Part shown: piece after piece, positions 1 through 8,667 of the stretch
Position numbering within the stretch: the stretch's first letter is position 1
Layout of the letters: each line of letters opens with the position of its first letter
From: Sphingomonas sp. Y57
GTDB lineage: Bacteria > Pseudomonadota > Alphaproteobacteria > Sphingomonadales > Sphingomonadaceae
Assembly (NCBI RefSeq): GCF_001015195.1
Contig: NZ_LDES01000046.1
Location: 1 to 64,000 of the forward strand
Length of the DNA: 64,000 nucleotides
Direction: 5' to 3'
Program-made: the position numbers and the translations under genes
The notes under the pieces: model-generated
Database searches by the model: none
What the model was told of the DNA's origin: nothing
What the model saw: the letters and a program-made list of their open reading frames with translations, nothing else

Positions 1-2
1 AT

Positions 3-1238
3 GAGTTCCGGGACGGACTCTCAGGTTTTGTCGTTTCGACCGATCCCCCCTACTACGACAACGTCCCTTACGCGGACTTGTCCGATTTCTTCTATGTCTG
101 GCTGAGGAGGGGGTTGGCCTCCACCTATCCGGACCTGTTTTCAACCATGCTGGTTCCCAAGCAGGAGGAACTGGTGGCCGACTACAAGCGCCACGGTGGC
201 AAGGATGAGGCGGACAGCTTCTTCCTTGAAGGCATGACCACCGTCATGCGCAACATGGCGACCCAGGGCCGGGCCGACGTGCCCGCCGCAATCTACTACG
301 CCTTCCGGCAAGGCGAGGTCGATGAAAGCGGATTCTCGGTTAAGGGGTGGGCGACTTTCCTTCAGGCGATTGTTGACGCCGGCTATTCGATCGGTGCGAC
401 ATGGCCAGTGCGGACTGAGCTTGTCGGCAACCTCAAGAAAAACAAGAACGCGCTCGCCACGTCTGTCGTGATGGCGTGTCGACCTCGCGCGGCGGATGCC
501 GAGACTATCTCTCGCGTCGAATTTATACGGGCGCTGCGCCGCGAACTGCCTGCCGCCCTCAAGGAGATGCACCGTGCAAGCATCGCCCCGGTGGACATTC
601 CTCAAGCATCCATCGGTCCTGGCATCGCGATTTTTAGCCGATATGCCTCAGTGATTGAGCGTGATGACAGCCCGATGTCGGTGAAGACCGCGTTGCAAAT
701 CATCAACGAGGAACTGGATCAATATCTCTCTTCCCAGGAAGGCGATTTTGATCCCGAAACGCGCTTTGCTGTGACTTGGTTCACCCAGAATGGGTACGAA
801 AAAGGCGTGTTCGGCGACGCCGATAACCTCGCACGTGCTCGTGGCATTTCGGTGGACGATGTGCGCCATGCGGGCATCGTGGAATCATCGGCCGGGCGGG
901 TTCGCATCTACAAGCGAGAGGAGTTGGAGGGGGATTGGGATCCCGAAGCCGACCGCCATCTCACCGTTTGGGAATGCTGCCAGTATCTCGTGCGTCAGCA
1001 TCAACTGGACGGCTTGTCGTATGACACGGCTTTGCTCTTGAGGAAGTTCGGGAGTGACAAGGCTGAGGCGGTGAAGGATCTGGCCTACGTTCTGTATGAA
1101 ATCAGCGACAAACGGCGACAGGATCGTCAAGAGGCCACTACCTACAACGCGCTCGTCACCGACTGGACCGAACTGACGCGGCAGGCCGCGGCGATCCACG
1201 ACACCGTCGGCGACCGCCAGATCAAGCTGAATATCTGA
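3..1238 (+). CDS. DUF1156-type DNA methyltransferase, 3' part
   Basis: The gene enters from the left edge, so the start and the SAM-binding N-terminal part are missing; 411 residues are visible. Read in frame from base 3, the first codons encode a stretch containing STDPPYYDNVPYADLSDFF. The DPPY tetrapeptide (bases 42-53) is the catalytic motif IV of amino-methyltransferases (N6-adenine or N4-cytosine), and this surrounding context is typical of DUF1156 proteins. A mostly helical C-terminal region follows. The next gene starts 12 bases downstream on the same strand and encodes a DUF499 ATPase. In defence islands (for example BREX-related loci) such methylases mark self DNA for a partner ATPase/nuclease complex. 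That role here is inferred from family and neighbour only. Confidence 0.85.
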   Translation, partial: EFRDGLSGFVVSTDPPYYDNVPYADLSDFFYVWLRRGLASTYPDLFSTMLVPKQEELVADYKRHGGKDEADSFFLEGMTTVMRNMATQGRADVPAAIYYAFRQGEVDESGFSVKGWATFLQAIVDAGYSIGATWPVRTELVGNLKKNKNALATSVVMACRPRAADAETISRVEFIRALRRELPAALKEMHRASIAPVDIPQASIGPGIAIFSRYASVIERDDSPMSVKTALQIINEELDQYLSSQEGDFDPETRFAVTWFTQNGYEKGVFGDADNLARARGISVDDVRHAGIVESSAGRVRIYKREELEGDWDPEADRHLTVWECCQYLVRQHQLDGLSYDTALLLRKFGSDKAEAVKDLAYVLYEISDKRRQDRQEATTYNALVTDWTELTRQAAAIHDTVGDRQIKLNI

Positions 1239-1250
1239 GGGGGACGGAAC

Positions 1251-4200
1251 GTGGCAAAAAGCACACGCCAATATGTGTTTGAAGGAATGGAGTTGCTCCC
1301 GGCGGCGCTGATACCCTTCGTCGAAAAAAGGCTCGAAACCTCGCTCAAGGGGCATTGGCAGGTCCAGGTTCTAGAGAAGCTGCCGAGCCTGCGTCCCAAC
1401 AGCAGCGGCGAAGTCGGCTGGGATCAAGCGGCGTTGTTCAACGCGATGGATCGCTTCTGGAGTGAGGCGTTCAAGGCGGTGCTTGGCCGCGCCGAACGCT
1501 CGTTGGTCAATGAACTGGGCGATGTCCGCAACAAGCTCTCGCACAACGAGACCTTCACCTACGACGACGCCGAACGCGCGCTCGATTCAATGCGGCGTCT
1601 GATGGAGGCAATCAGCGCCGGCGAGACAGCCGAGCAGCTCGGCAAGATGCGCGACACCATCCTGCGCACGAAGTTTACCGAGCTTCAGCGCAACGAGGAG
1701 CGGCGGAAAACCCAGCGTCTTGAGATTTCTGTCGAGACCGTGGCGGGACTGCTGCCGTGGCGTGAAATCGTCGAGCCACACCAGGATGTCGCCACCGGTG
1801 AGTTCCAGCAGGCGGAGTTTGCGGCCGACCTCGCCAAGGTGCATTCGGGGAGCGCGCCGCCGGAATACCGCGATCCGCGTCAGTTTTACAGCCGTACCTA
1901 TTTGACGGAGGGCTTGAGCACTCTGCTGGTCGGTGCTGCGAAGCGGCTGTCCGGCAGCGGCGGCGATCCTGTGGTTGAGCTGCAAACCAATTTCGGCGGC
2001 GGCAAGACGCACTCAATGCTGGCGCTCTACCACATGGCGGGGCCGACCCCGGTCCAGGACCTCTCCGGCCTCGATCAACTGCTAGAGAAGCAGGGGCTCA
2101 GCGTGCCGAATGCCATCAACCGCGCCGTGCTGGTCGGCACATCACGCGGACCGCAGGACGTGCTCCACGCCGAGGGCGACCGCAAGATTCGCACGACATG
2201 GGGCGAACTCGCCTGGCAACTCGGCGGCGCCGATGCCTATGCAATGGTGGCGGAAAATGACGCCAGCGGCATCGCGCCAGGCTCGAATCTGCTGGAGGCG
2301 CTCTTCAAGAAATATGCGCCTTGCCTGATCCTGATCGACGAATGGGTCGCTTACCTGCGTCAGATCTATAAGGTCGAGGGGCTGCCCTCGGGGTCGTTCG
2401 ATGCGAACCTGTCCTTCGTCCAGTCGCTGACCGAGGCGGTCAAGGCCAGCCCCGGTACGCTGCTGGTCGCATCACTGCCGGCCTCGCAGATCGAGGTTGG
2501 CGGCGAAGGCGGTCAGGAAGCGCTGGCGCGTCTCAAGCAGACCTTCAGCCGCGTGGAGTCCTCGTGGCGTCCGGCGAGCCAGGAGGAGAGCTATGAGATC
2601 GTCAGGCGGCGGCTGTTCAAGGACATCCCCGGCGACAAGTTCCATCACCGTGACAACACGCTGAAGCAGTTCGCCAAGCTCTACCGCGAGAACGCCAACG
2701 ATTTCCCGCAAGGCTGCGCGGACGAGGACTACAGGCGCAAGCTGGAGAAGGCGTATCCGATCCACCCCGAGCTGTTCGACCAGCTCTATACGAGCTGGGG
2801 TTCGCTGGAAAAATTCCAGCGCACGCGCGGCGTTCTGCGTCTCATGGCGCAGGCTATTCACGAGCTGTGGATGAATGCCGATCCGTCGGTGATGATCATG
2901 CCCGGGAGCGTGGCGGTGAGTTCGCCGCGCGTGGAGCCGGAATTGTTACACTATCTCGAGGTGAGCTGGCAGTCGATCATCGCCGGCGATGTCGATGGCG
3001 CGACGTCCACACCCTACAAGATTGACCAGTCCGCGCCCAACTTGAACCGATATTCGGCGACCCGGCGCGTCGCGCGCGCGATCTTCATGGGAACGGCACC
3101 GACGCATCAGCAGCAAAACACAGGCCTTGACGACAAACAGATTAACCTCGGCGTCGTACAGCCGGGCGAGCGGCCCGCGATCTTTGGTGACGCGCTCCGG
3201 CGGCTGACCAACCAGGCCAAGTTCATGCACGCCGATCTTGGCCGCTACTGGTACTCCATGTCGGCTAGCCTCAACCGCATCGCGGCGGACAGAGCGGCGC
3301 AGATCGAGGCGGCGTTGGTCGACGTTAGGATTGATGCGGAACTCGGCAAATACGTGAATGGCCTTGCGGACCGCGGGCATTTCGATGCCGTGCAGGTCGC
3401 ACCGGCTTCATCGGCCGAAGTGCCCGATGAAGCCGGAGGTGTGCGAGCCGTCGTATTAGGAATTTCACATCCACACAGCGGGCGCGACACGTCGGAGGCT
3501 CTAACCGAGGCAAAGGATATCCTGACGCAGCGTGGTGCCACGCCGCGAGTATATCGTAATATGCTGGTTTTCATCGCTGCGGACTCGCGCCAGCTCGATA
3601 ACCTGAAGGACGCTATGCGCGCGGCCCTGGCCTGGGGCGAGATCGTTCGCGACAAGGAGCGTCTGGAGCTTCGGCCGAGTGATCAGAAACTCGCGGAGGC
3701 CAAGCTGACCGAGGCGACAGAAACGATGAAGACGCGCCTCAAGGAGGCGTGGTGCTATCTGCACTATCCGGCGCAGGAGAGCGCTCAGACCGACGTGGAA
3801 TGGGTCTCGGGCAAGATCCCGGCTCAGGAAGGGTTGTTGGCGCGAGCGAGCAAGAAGCTCGTGGCCGAGGAAGGCCTGCTCACGGAATTGGGGCCGGCGC
3901 GCCTCGACCGTGACCTCCAGAAATATATCTGGAACGAAAAGCCGTGGTTGTCGCTGAAAGATCTGCGGGAATATCTCAACCGCTACATCTATCTGCCGCG
4001 CATCAAGGATCAGGGCGTCCTGATCAAGGCTGTACAGGCTGCCGTGAACGGCATGTTGCCTGGCCCCTTCGCCTATGCAGAGCGATGGGACGAGAAGTCG
4101 GACACCTATCTGGGGCTGGCGATCGAGCGCGCGGTAAGCGCCGTGGTCGTGATCGACGGCGATAGCGTCATCGTGAGGCCAGAGGTGGCCGAGGCACATC

Positions 4201-4547
4201 GTCCAGCTCCCGTGCAGCCTGGGTCCGGCGACGCTACACCAGGAACCGGCGGCAGCACGCCGACGCCTGATGGGCGGCCTGCGGATGACGTGCCCTCGGC
4301 TCCGCAACCGGAAAGGAAGCCGACGCGCTTCTCCGGCGCCGTGATGATTTCACCGGAGCGTCCGGCCCGAGACATCCATCAAATCGTCGAAGCAATCGTC
4401 GAGCAACTCACCACGTTGCCGGGCAGCCAGGTGAAGATCCGGCTCGAGATTGACGCCGAAGTGCCGGACGGTCTCGATCGCGCCAAGGTTCGGACGCTGG
4501 TCGAGAATGCCAATACACTTGGATTCATAGAGAAATCCGTAGAGTGA
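1251..4547 (+). CDS. DUF499 AAA+ ATPase with N-terminal HEPN-like domain
   Basis: This 1098-residue protein starts at a GTG behind a GAGGGGGA-type ribosome-binding site. Residues 1 to about 125 resemble a Swt1-like HEPN domain and contain R93-N-K-L-S-H98, which fits the R-x4-H signature of HEPN RNases. The ATPase core carries a Walker A motif GGGKTH with K252, Walker B LILIDEW with D363-E364, and a sensor-like strand LLVASLPAS. The C-terminal third has a Pro/Gly-rich linker (about residues 985-1030) before a small terminal domain. DUF499 ATPases pair with DUF1156 methylases in phage-defence loci, where PglY/BrxC-type ATPases act with a methylase. Here the pair looks like ICE cargo, possibly with further subunits left of the window. 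A defence role is an inference. Confidence 0.85.
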   Translation: MAKSTRQYVFEGMELLPAALIPFVEKRLETSLKGHWQVQVLEKLPSLRPNSSGEVGWDQAALFNAMDRFWSEAFKAVLGRAERSLVNELGDVRNKLSHNETFTYDDAERALDSMRRLMEAISAGETAEQLGKMRDTILRTKFTELQRNEERRKTQRLEISVETVAGLLPWREIVEPHQDVATGEFQQAEFAADLAKVHSGSAPPEYRDPRQFYSRTYLTEGLSTLLVGAAKRLSGSGGDPVVELQTNFGGGKTHSMLALYHMAGPTPVQDLSGLDQLLEKQGLSVPNAINRAVLVGTSRGPQDVLHAEGDRKIRTTWGELAWQLGGADAYAMVAENDASGIAPGSNLLEALFKKYAPCLILIDEWVAYLRQIYKVEGLPSGSFDANLSFVQSLTEAVKASPGTLLVASLPASQIEVGGEGGQEALARLKQTFSRVESSWRPASQEESYEIVRRRLFKDIPGDKFHHRDNTLKQFAKLYRENANDFPQGCADEDYRRKLEKAYPIHPELFDQLYTSWGSLEKFQRTRGVLRLMAQAIHELWMNADPSVMIMPGSVAVSSPRVEPELLHYLEVSWQSIIAGDVDGATSTPYKIDQSAPNLNRYSATRRVARAIFMGTAPTHQQQNTGLDDKQINLGVVQPGERPAIFGDALRRLTNQAKFMHADLGRYWYSMSASLNRIAADRAAQIEAALVDVRIDAELGKYVNGLADRGHFDAVQVAPASSAEVPDEAGGVRAVVLGISHPHSGRDTSEALTEAKDILTQRGATPRVYRNMLVFIAADSRQLDNLKDAMRAALAWGEIVRDKERLELRPSDQKLAEAKLTEATETMKTRLKEAWCYLHYPAQESAQTDVEWVSGKIPAQEGLLARASKKLVAEEGLLTELGPARLDRDLQKYIWNEKPWLSLKDLREYLNRYIYLPRIKDQGVLIKAVQAAVNGMLPGPFAYAERWDEKSDTYLGLAIERAVSAVVVIDGDSVIVRPEVAEAHRPAPVQPGSGDATPGTGGSTPTPDGRPADDVPSAPQPERKPTRFSGAVMISPERPARDIHQIVEAIVEQLTTLPGSQVKIRLEIDAEVPDGLDRAKVRTLVENANTLGFIEKSVE

Positions 4548-4690
4548 TAGCCGGTCGGCGCTCTCTGGTATGGCCGGGGAGCGCCGACGAACTTTGTCGC
4601 CACGCTGGGAAATCGCTTTGACAAGCCTCGCAGCGTCTTTGTCAGGCATTCGGGATAAGGGGGCTCCCCGGACGATTTCCAGGTGTGAGT

Positions 4691-5584
4691 ATGAATTTTC
4701 GACATCTGCGGTATTTCGTGGCGGCTTCCGAGCATGGGAGTTTCCGCAAGGCGAGCGTAGCGTTGGGCGTACAGGAGTCCACGATCAGCCGCCGGGTACG
4801 CGACCTGGAAGACGGGCTCGGCTCGGCACTGTTTCACCGTCACAGCGGCGGTGTATGCCTGACCGTTGCCGGACAGCGGCTGTTGTCGAAAGCCCAAAAG
4901 GTTCTTCGATACATCAATGAAGGCGCGGAGATCGTGGACGCGGTGGGGCGCGGCACGGAAGGTCAATTGCGCGTGGGCATCTTCTCGTCCCTGGCCTCGG
5001 GGTTCCTGCAAGATCTTCTCCGGACCTTCGCCGCAGAGCACCCTGGCGTGCATGTCGAGGTTGCTGACGGCAATCCTGCGGAGCATGTCGCCGCGATCCG
5101 GCAGTTCCGGTTGGACATCGCCTTTCTGACGGGGACGTTGGAGTGGCCCCGATGCGAGACCACCTACCTCTGGTCGGAACGTGTTTTCGTGGTGCTGCCG
5201 GAAGCACACGCCCTTGCCCGGAAGGAGGAGGTGAGGTGGCATGATCTGGCGCACGAGACCTTCATCGTCAGCGATGTACCGCCGGGCCAGGAAGTCCATG
5301 ACTATCTGGTCCAGCGGGTCGCCGATCTCGGCCATCACCCGAAGATTCAGGCGCAGTTCGTCGGGCGCGACAATCTGTTGACGCTCGTAGCGATCGGCAG
5401 CGGGCTTACAGTTATGAGCGAGGCGGCGACGGCCGCCCATGTGCCGGGCATCTGCTATCGGCCGATTATCGGCGAGGTCCTTCCCTTCAACGGCGTGTGG
5501 TCGCCAAAGAACGACAATCCGGCGCTCAGGCGCTTTGTCAGCATGGCGAAGACGATGGCGCGTCGTCAGGGCGTGGATTTATGA
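4691..5584 (+). CDS. LysR-family transcriptional regulator
   Basis: LysR-type DNA-binding protein of about 297 residues. The N-terminal winged helix-turn-helix is clear (MNFRHLRYFVAASEHGSF, then SVALGVQESTISRRVRDLE), followed by the periplasmic-binding-protein-like effector domain (QLRVGIFSSLASGFL onward). I chose the ATG at 4691; an in-frame GTG at 4685 is the alternative. It lies at the end of the transfer module and converges with the DUF2274 gene, their stop codons overlapping by 6 bases. A regulator at this place is common in Tn4371-like ICEs. It may respond to a small-molecule signal and control transfer or cargo genes, but its target is unknown. Confidence 0.88.
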   Translation: MNFRHLRYFVAASEHGSFRKASVALGVQESTISRRVRDLEDGLGSALFHRHSGGVCLTVAGQRLLSKAQKVLRYINEGAEIVDAVGRGTEGQLRVGIFSSLASGFLQDLLRTFAAEHPGVHVEVADGNPAEHVAAIRQFRLDIAFLTGTLEWPRCETTYLWSERVFVVLPEAHALARKEEVRWHDLAHETFIVSDVPPGQEVHDYLVQRVADLGHHPKIQAQFVGRDNLLTLVAIGSGLTVMSEAATAAHVPGICYRPIIGEVLPFNGVWSPKNDNPALRRFVSMAKTMARRQGVDL

Positions 5585-5818
5585 ACTGGCATCGCCCGCA
5601 GGCTTCGCGCGGCGGGCCTTGGCGAAGCCGCGATCGGTGGCGATGAAGCGCTCCAGCATCGGTACAATCAACTGGACGGGATCGCGCACAGGCTGGCCGG
5701 TCTGCCTTCCCAGCAGCTCGGCATATGCCGCGAGATCCCGGTGAAGCGAAGCGGGCAGTTCCAGCGTGGCCTTCACCGGCTTTTCCTCGGTGATCGGGCC
5801 GAGCTTCAATTTCGTCAT
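5579..5818 (-). CDS. DUF2274 family protein
   Basis: A 79-residue protein beginning MTKLKLGPITEEKPVKATLE, the usual opening of DUF2274 proteins, which sit directly after trbI in alphaproteobacterial P-type conjugation operons. The region KATLELPASLHRDLAAYAELL looks like a ribbon-helix-helix fold, so it may bind DNA. Only 1 base separates it from the trbI stop, so it is probably co-translated with the transfer genes. Its biochemical role is not known to me. Confidence 0.85.
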   Translation of the reverse strand: MTKLKLGPITEEKPVKATLELPASLHRDLAAYAELLGRQTGQPVRDPVQLIVPMLERFIATDRGFAKARRAKPAGDASS

Positions 5819-5819
5819 G

Positions 5820-7004
5820 TCAGCCTCCGTAAGGTTCGAGGACGAGATCGCGGGTGACGATCACGCGGACAGGGAAGCCTGGCCGGATCGTCAGCGTCGG
5901 CGCGACATTGAGCTGGCGCCGCACGATCTGCTGCCCGGCATCATTGATCGTGTCCTGGCCGCCATTGCGGATGGCGCGCAGGAGCCGGTCCTGGTCATCG
6001 ATGGCAAGCTCGGACCCGACTGACAGAAGCGTCGAGAGCCCCGCCGCTTTGGCGAGATCCCACCAATGGTAATCGACGCCGTCCTCCAGACCGGCATAGC
6101 CCTGGGTATCGGCTCCGGGCTGACGTTCGAGTACAATGGACCGGCCGTTCGGGAGAATGAGCCTGTTCCAGACGAGAAGCACGCGGCTCTGCCCGTATTG
6201 GACGCTATTGTCGTACTGGCCGATGATCCGGGCGCCCTGTGGGATGACGAGGATGCGCCCGGTCGGGCTATCGTAGATGTTCTCCGTCACCTGCGCGGTG
6301 ATTTGTCCAGGCAGATCGGAGCGGATTCCGGTGATGAGGGCGGCCGAGATGACCGCGCCCGCCTGGAGAACATAGGGCGATGCTGGCGCCATGATGCGGT
6401 CGGCCGCAATGGTACGGCGGTCGACGGGAGCATTGAGGAACGCGAGTTGTCGATCTTGAGCCGTCTCGGCACCAGGTTGTGTGCCAGCTCCCACGCCGGC
6501 AAATCCCGGGACATTCGGGCCAGCGGCCGCCGACGTTGCGGCCGGACCGGCCTGGAAAAACACGCGGCTGGTGCGGGCGGCCTCCAATTCGGCGAGGCGA
6601 CGTTGTTCCTCGGGATCAGGCCCCGGCGCCGCCATGGCGGGCGGCACGACAGGATGCCCCTGATTTTGCGCGCTGACGATCGGGCGGCCGAGGTCTCCAG
6701 GCAGTGCCGGGCCGAGGACCGGGCCGGTGTAATCGCGTGGCAGGCCGGCCAGGCCGTCGGCCGTGGTGCGGTTGTCGGTCGAATAGAGTTCGTCGGCGCT
6801 CTTGCCGGGATCGCGGGTCTGGAGCGCGTAGATCAGAGAGCCGCCGATACCGACGAGGGCAACCGCGGCGACGCCGGCGAGCACTTTGCGCGACAGCCGG
6901 GTGACACGCGGAGGTTCCGCCCGCAGACGCATGGATGATGACGTATCGACGGCGGGCGTCGATTGATCCAGCGGTTCGGCATTGTCGTGGTCGGTGTCGC
7001 TCAT
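5820..7004 (-). CDS. trbI: TrbI, VirB10-like conjugal transfer protein
   Basis: TrbI is the VirB10-type scaffold that spans inner and outer membrane in the type IV secretion channel. The 394-residue protein has a short cytoplasmic tail, one membrane segment at about residues 41-60, a proline-rich periplasmic linker and a C-terminal VirB10 domain. Recognisable family segments include SPYVLQAGAVISAALITGI, LVIPQGARIIGQYDN and VLLVWNRLILPNG. The start overlaps the end of trbG by 4 bases, which indicates translational coupling. It is the last core gene of the trb operon, followed only by DUF2274. Confidence 0.95.
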   Translation of the reverse strand: MSDTDHDNAEPLDQSTPAVDTSSSMRLRAEPPRVTRLSRKVLAGVAAVALVGIGGSLIYALQTRDPGKSADELYSTDNRTTADGLAGLPRDYTGPVLGPALPGDLGRPIVSAQNQGHPVVPPAMAAPGPDPEEQRRLAELEAARTSRVFFQAGPAATSAAAGPNVPGFAGVGAGTQPGAETAQDRQLAFLNAPVDRRTIAADRIMAPASPYVLQAGAVISAALITGIRSDLPGQITAQVTENIYDSPTGRILVIPQGARIIGQYDNSVQYGQSRVLLVWNRLILPNGRSIVLERQPGADTQGYAGLEDGVDYHWWDLAKAAGLSTLLSVGSELAIDDQDRLLRAIRNGGQDTINDAGQQIVRRQLNVAPTLTIRPGFPVRVIVTRDLVLEPYGG

Positions 7005-7981
7005 GATGCAGGTTTCCCATCGGTTCGCACGATCCTGACGGTCTGCTGCTGCTTGCCGCTGCCGAGGCGCAGTTCGGCGGCTCCGAAGATGCGGTCAACG
7101 ATCAGGATGTTTTGGTAGATGCGGCTGTTGACGAGCTGCGGCTCGCCGTCGGTGCCGAGGACGAAGATCGGCGGCATCTCGCCTTGAGCGATGCCGCGTG
7201 GAAATTCGACATACACACGCCTGCCGTCGTCATAGACGGCGACCGGCCGCCAGGGCGGCGTGTCGCCGGTAAGGCCGTAGCGGTAGTGACGCGCGGCGGC
7301 AGCGGGAATGATAGGCGTCGCAGGGATCGTTCCGCGCTGCGATGCCGGTAGCGCGGGATAAGCCCATGCAACGGCCGGCATATAGGGTTTCGCCTCCGCC
7401 CTCAGCTCAAGCATGTAGATGCGGCGGTCGGTCGTGATGACCAGGTTCGTGGTGATGTCGGGGCGCGTCGGTTTGACGAGGATGTGGACGCGGCGCGAGA
7501 GGCCGGAACCGCTTTCGGTATCACCGATGATCCAGCGGGCGGTGTCACCGGCGGCGATTGGACCTGCGCCGGTCAGGCTTTCGCCCGGCTCGAGCGCGAT
7601 GTTGGTGATCTGGCCGGGCGCGGCATAGACTTGGTAAAGCGCGCCTTCGCTCCAGGGATAGATCTGGATGGCGTTGTAATAGCCCTCGCGTCGCGGTTCG
7701 ACACGCGCCGCAGCATTGGCGTTTTCCACGCGGCCGCTCGGCGTATTCGCGGCGGTTCCACCATGCGCGACCGTCCAGGCAGGAGGCGTGTGCAGCGGAC
7801 GCGGCGGCGGTTCCGTGACTGGCGCCGGCACGGCTGGGAGCGGCGGCACGTCACTGTCGTAGCTGATGGTGGGTGGTTTGAAGGTCGCGCAGCCCGCTAG
7901 CATCGTTGCCGAGAGCAGCATCATCGCCAAAGCGGATTTACGGAAAGCCGGAGAGCCGGACATGCGCAGAGACGTGCTCAT
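7001..7981 (-). CDS. trbG: TrbG, VirB9-like conjugal transfer lipoprotein
   Basis: VirB9-like outer-membrane-complex protein of 326 residues. I start it at the ATG at 7981, which overlaps the trbF stop in an ATGA; the open frame extends further upstream, but that part lies inside trbF and reads as low-complexity Arg/His sequence. A lipoprotein signal ends in LLSATMLAGC with the lipid-modified cysteine at residue 31. The VirB9 part includes the stretches YYNAIQIYPWSEGALYQVYA and RIYMLELRAEAKPYMPAVAW. With TrbI (VirB10-like) it forms the outer-membrane core of the channel. Confidence 0.94.
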   Translation of the reverse strand: MSTSLRMSGSPAFRKSALAMMLLSATMLAGCATFKPPTISYDSDVPPLPAVPAPVTEPPPRPLHTPPAWTVAHGGTAANTPSGRVENANAAARVEPRREGYYNAIQIYPWSEGALYQVYAAPGQITNIALEPGESLTGAGPIAAGDTARWIIGDTESGSGLSRRVHILVKPTRPDITTNLVITTDRRIYMLELRAEAKPYMPAVAWAYPALPASQRGTIPATPIIPAAAARHYRYGLTGDTPPWRPVAVYDDGRRVYVEFPRGIAQGEMPPIFVLGTDGEPQLVNSRIYQNILIVDRIFGAAELRLGSGKQQQTVRIVRTDGKPAS

Positions 7982-8667
7982 TGGGACATCTCCCGCGACC
8001 AGTTGATGGCGTTGATGTAGATGCCGAGCGGATTGGCGCGCAGCCGGTCGGCGTCGCGCGGCGTCTGGATGACGATGGTGAGGATGGCGGTCCATCGCTC
8101 CGTGCCCGCGAGCTGGCCATTCTCGTAGCGCTTCTCGGTCCAGGCCACGCGGAAGGAATCCGCCGATGCGCGGATGACGCTCGAAACCTCGACGGCGATC
8201 TGCTGTTTGCCGACCTTGGTGAAGGGATCGTTGGTGCGGGCATAGTCGTTGAGCGCGCCGGCGCCGCGATCCGTGGTCCAGTCATAGGCGCGCAGCCAGT
8301 TCTGGCGCACGATGATCGGATCGGCCGGGATGCTTCTGACCTGCTCGATGAAGCGGGCAAGATGCCAGGCCACCTGCGGATCGGTCGGCCTGTAGTCGGC
8401 CGACGCCGGTGCTACGGACTGCGCCTGGCCGAGCCGATCGACCTGCACCACCCAGGGAACGACGGTGCCGCGCGCCGACTGCCAGACCAGCGCGGCGGCG
8501 AAGCCGGCCGACAGGAACAGTGAGCCGAAGGCCATGATGCGCCAGTTCCTGGCCTGGACGCGGGCCGAACCGATGCGATCGTCCCAGACCTGCGCGGCGC
8601 GCTGATAGGGTGTTTCGGGTTCGGGCGATTTCCCATAGTGGGCGGCGGGTCGTTTGAAGAGGCTCAT
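7978..8667 (-). CDS. trbF: TrbF, VirB8-like conjugal transfer protein
   Basis: Inner-membrane assembly factor of the mating-pair-formation complex, 229 residues. It has a cytoplasmic N-terminus with the TrbF-typical segment ETPYQRAAQVWDDRIGSARV, one transmembrane helix at about residues 43-62, and a periplasmic VirB8-like domain ending near residue 225. It overlaps trbL upstream and trbG downstream by 4 bases each, as expected for a tightly coupled operon. Confidence 0.95.
   Translation of the reverse strand: MSLFKRPAAHYGKSPEPETPYQRAAQVWDDRIGSARVQARNWRIMAFGSLFLSAGFAAALVWQSARGTVVPWVVQVDRLGQAQSVAPASADYRPTDPQVAWHLARFIEQVRSIPADPIIVRQNWLRAYDWTTDRGAGALNDYARTNDPFTKVGKQQIAVEVSSVIRASADSFRVAWTEKRYENGQLAGTERWTAILTIVIQTPRDADRLRANPLGIYINAINWSREMSQ

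Noticed and set aside
1251-4547. Calling the left cargo a complete BREX or DISARM system
   Set aside because: Only two genes are visible and the diagnostic partners (PglZ, DrmA/B) are absent from the window.
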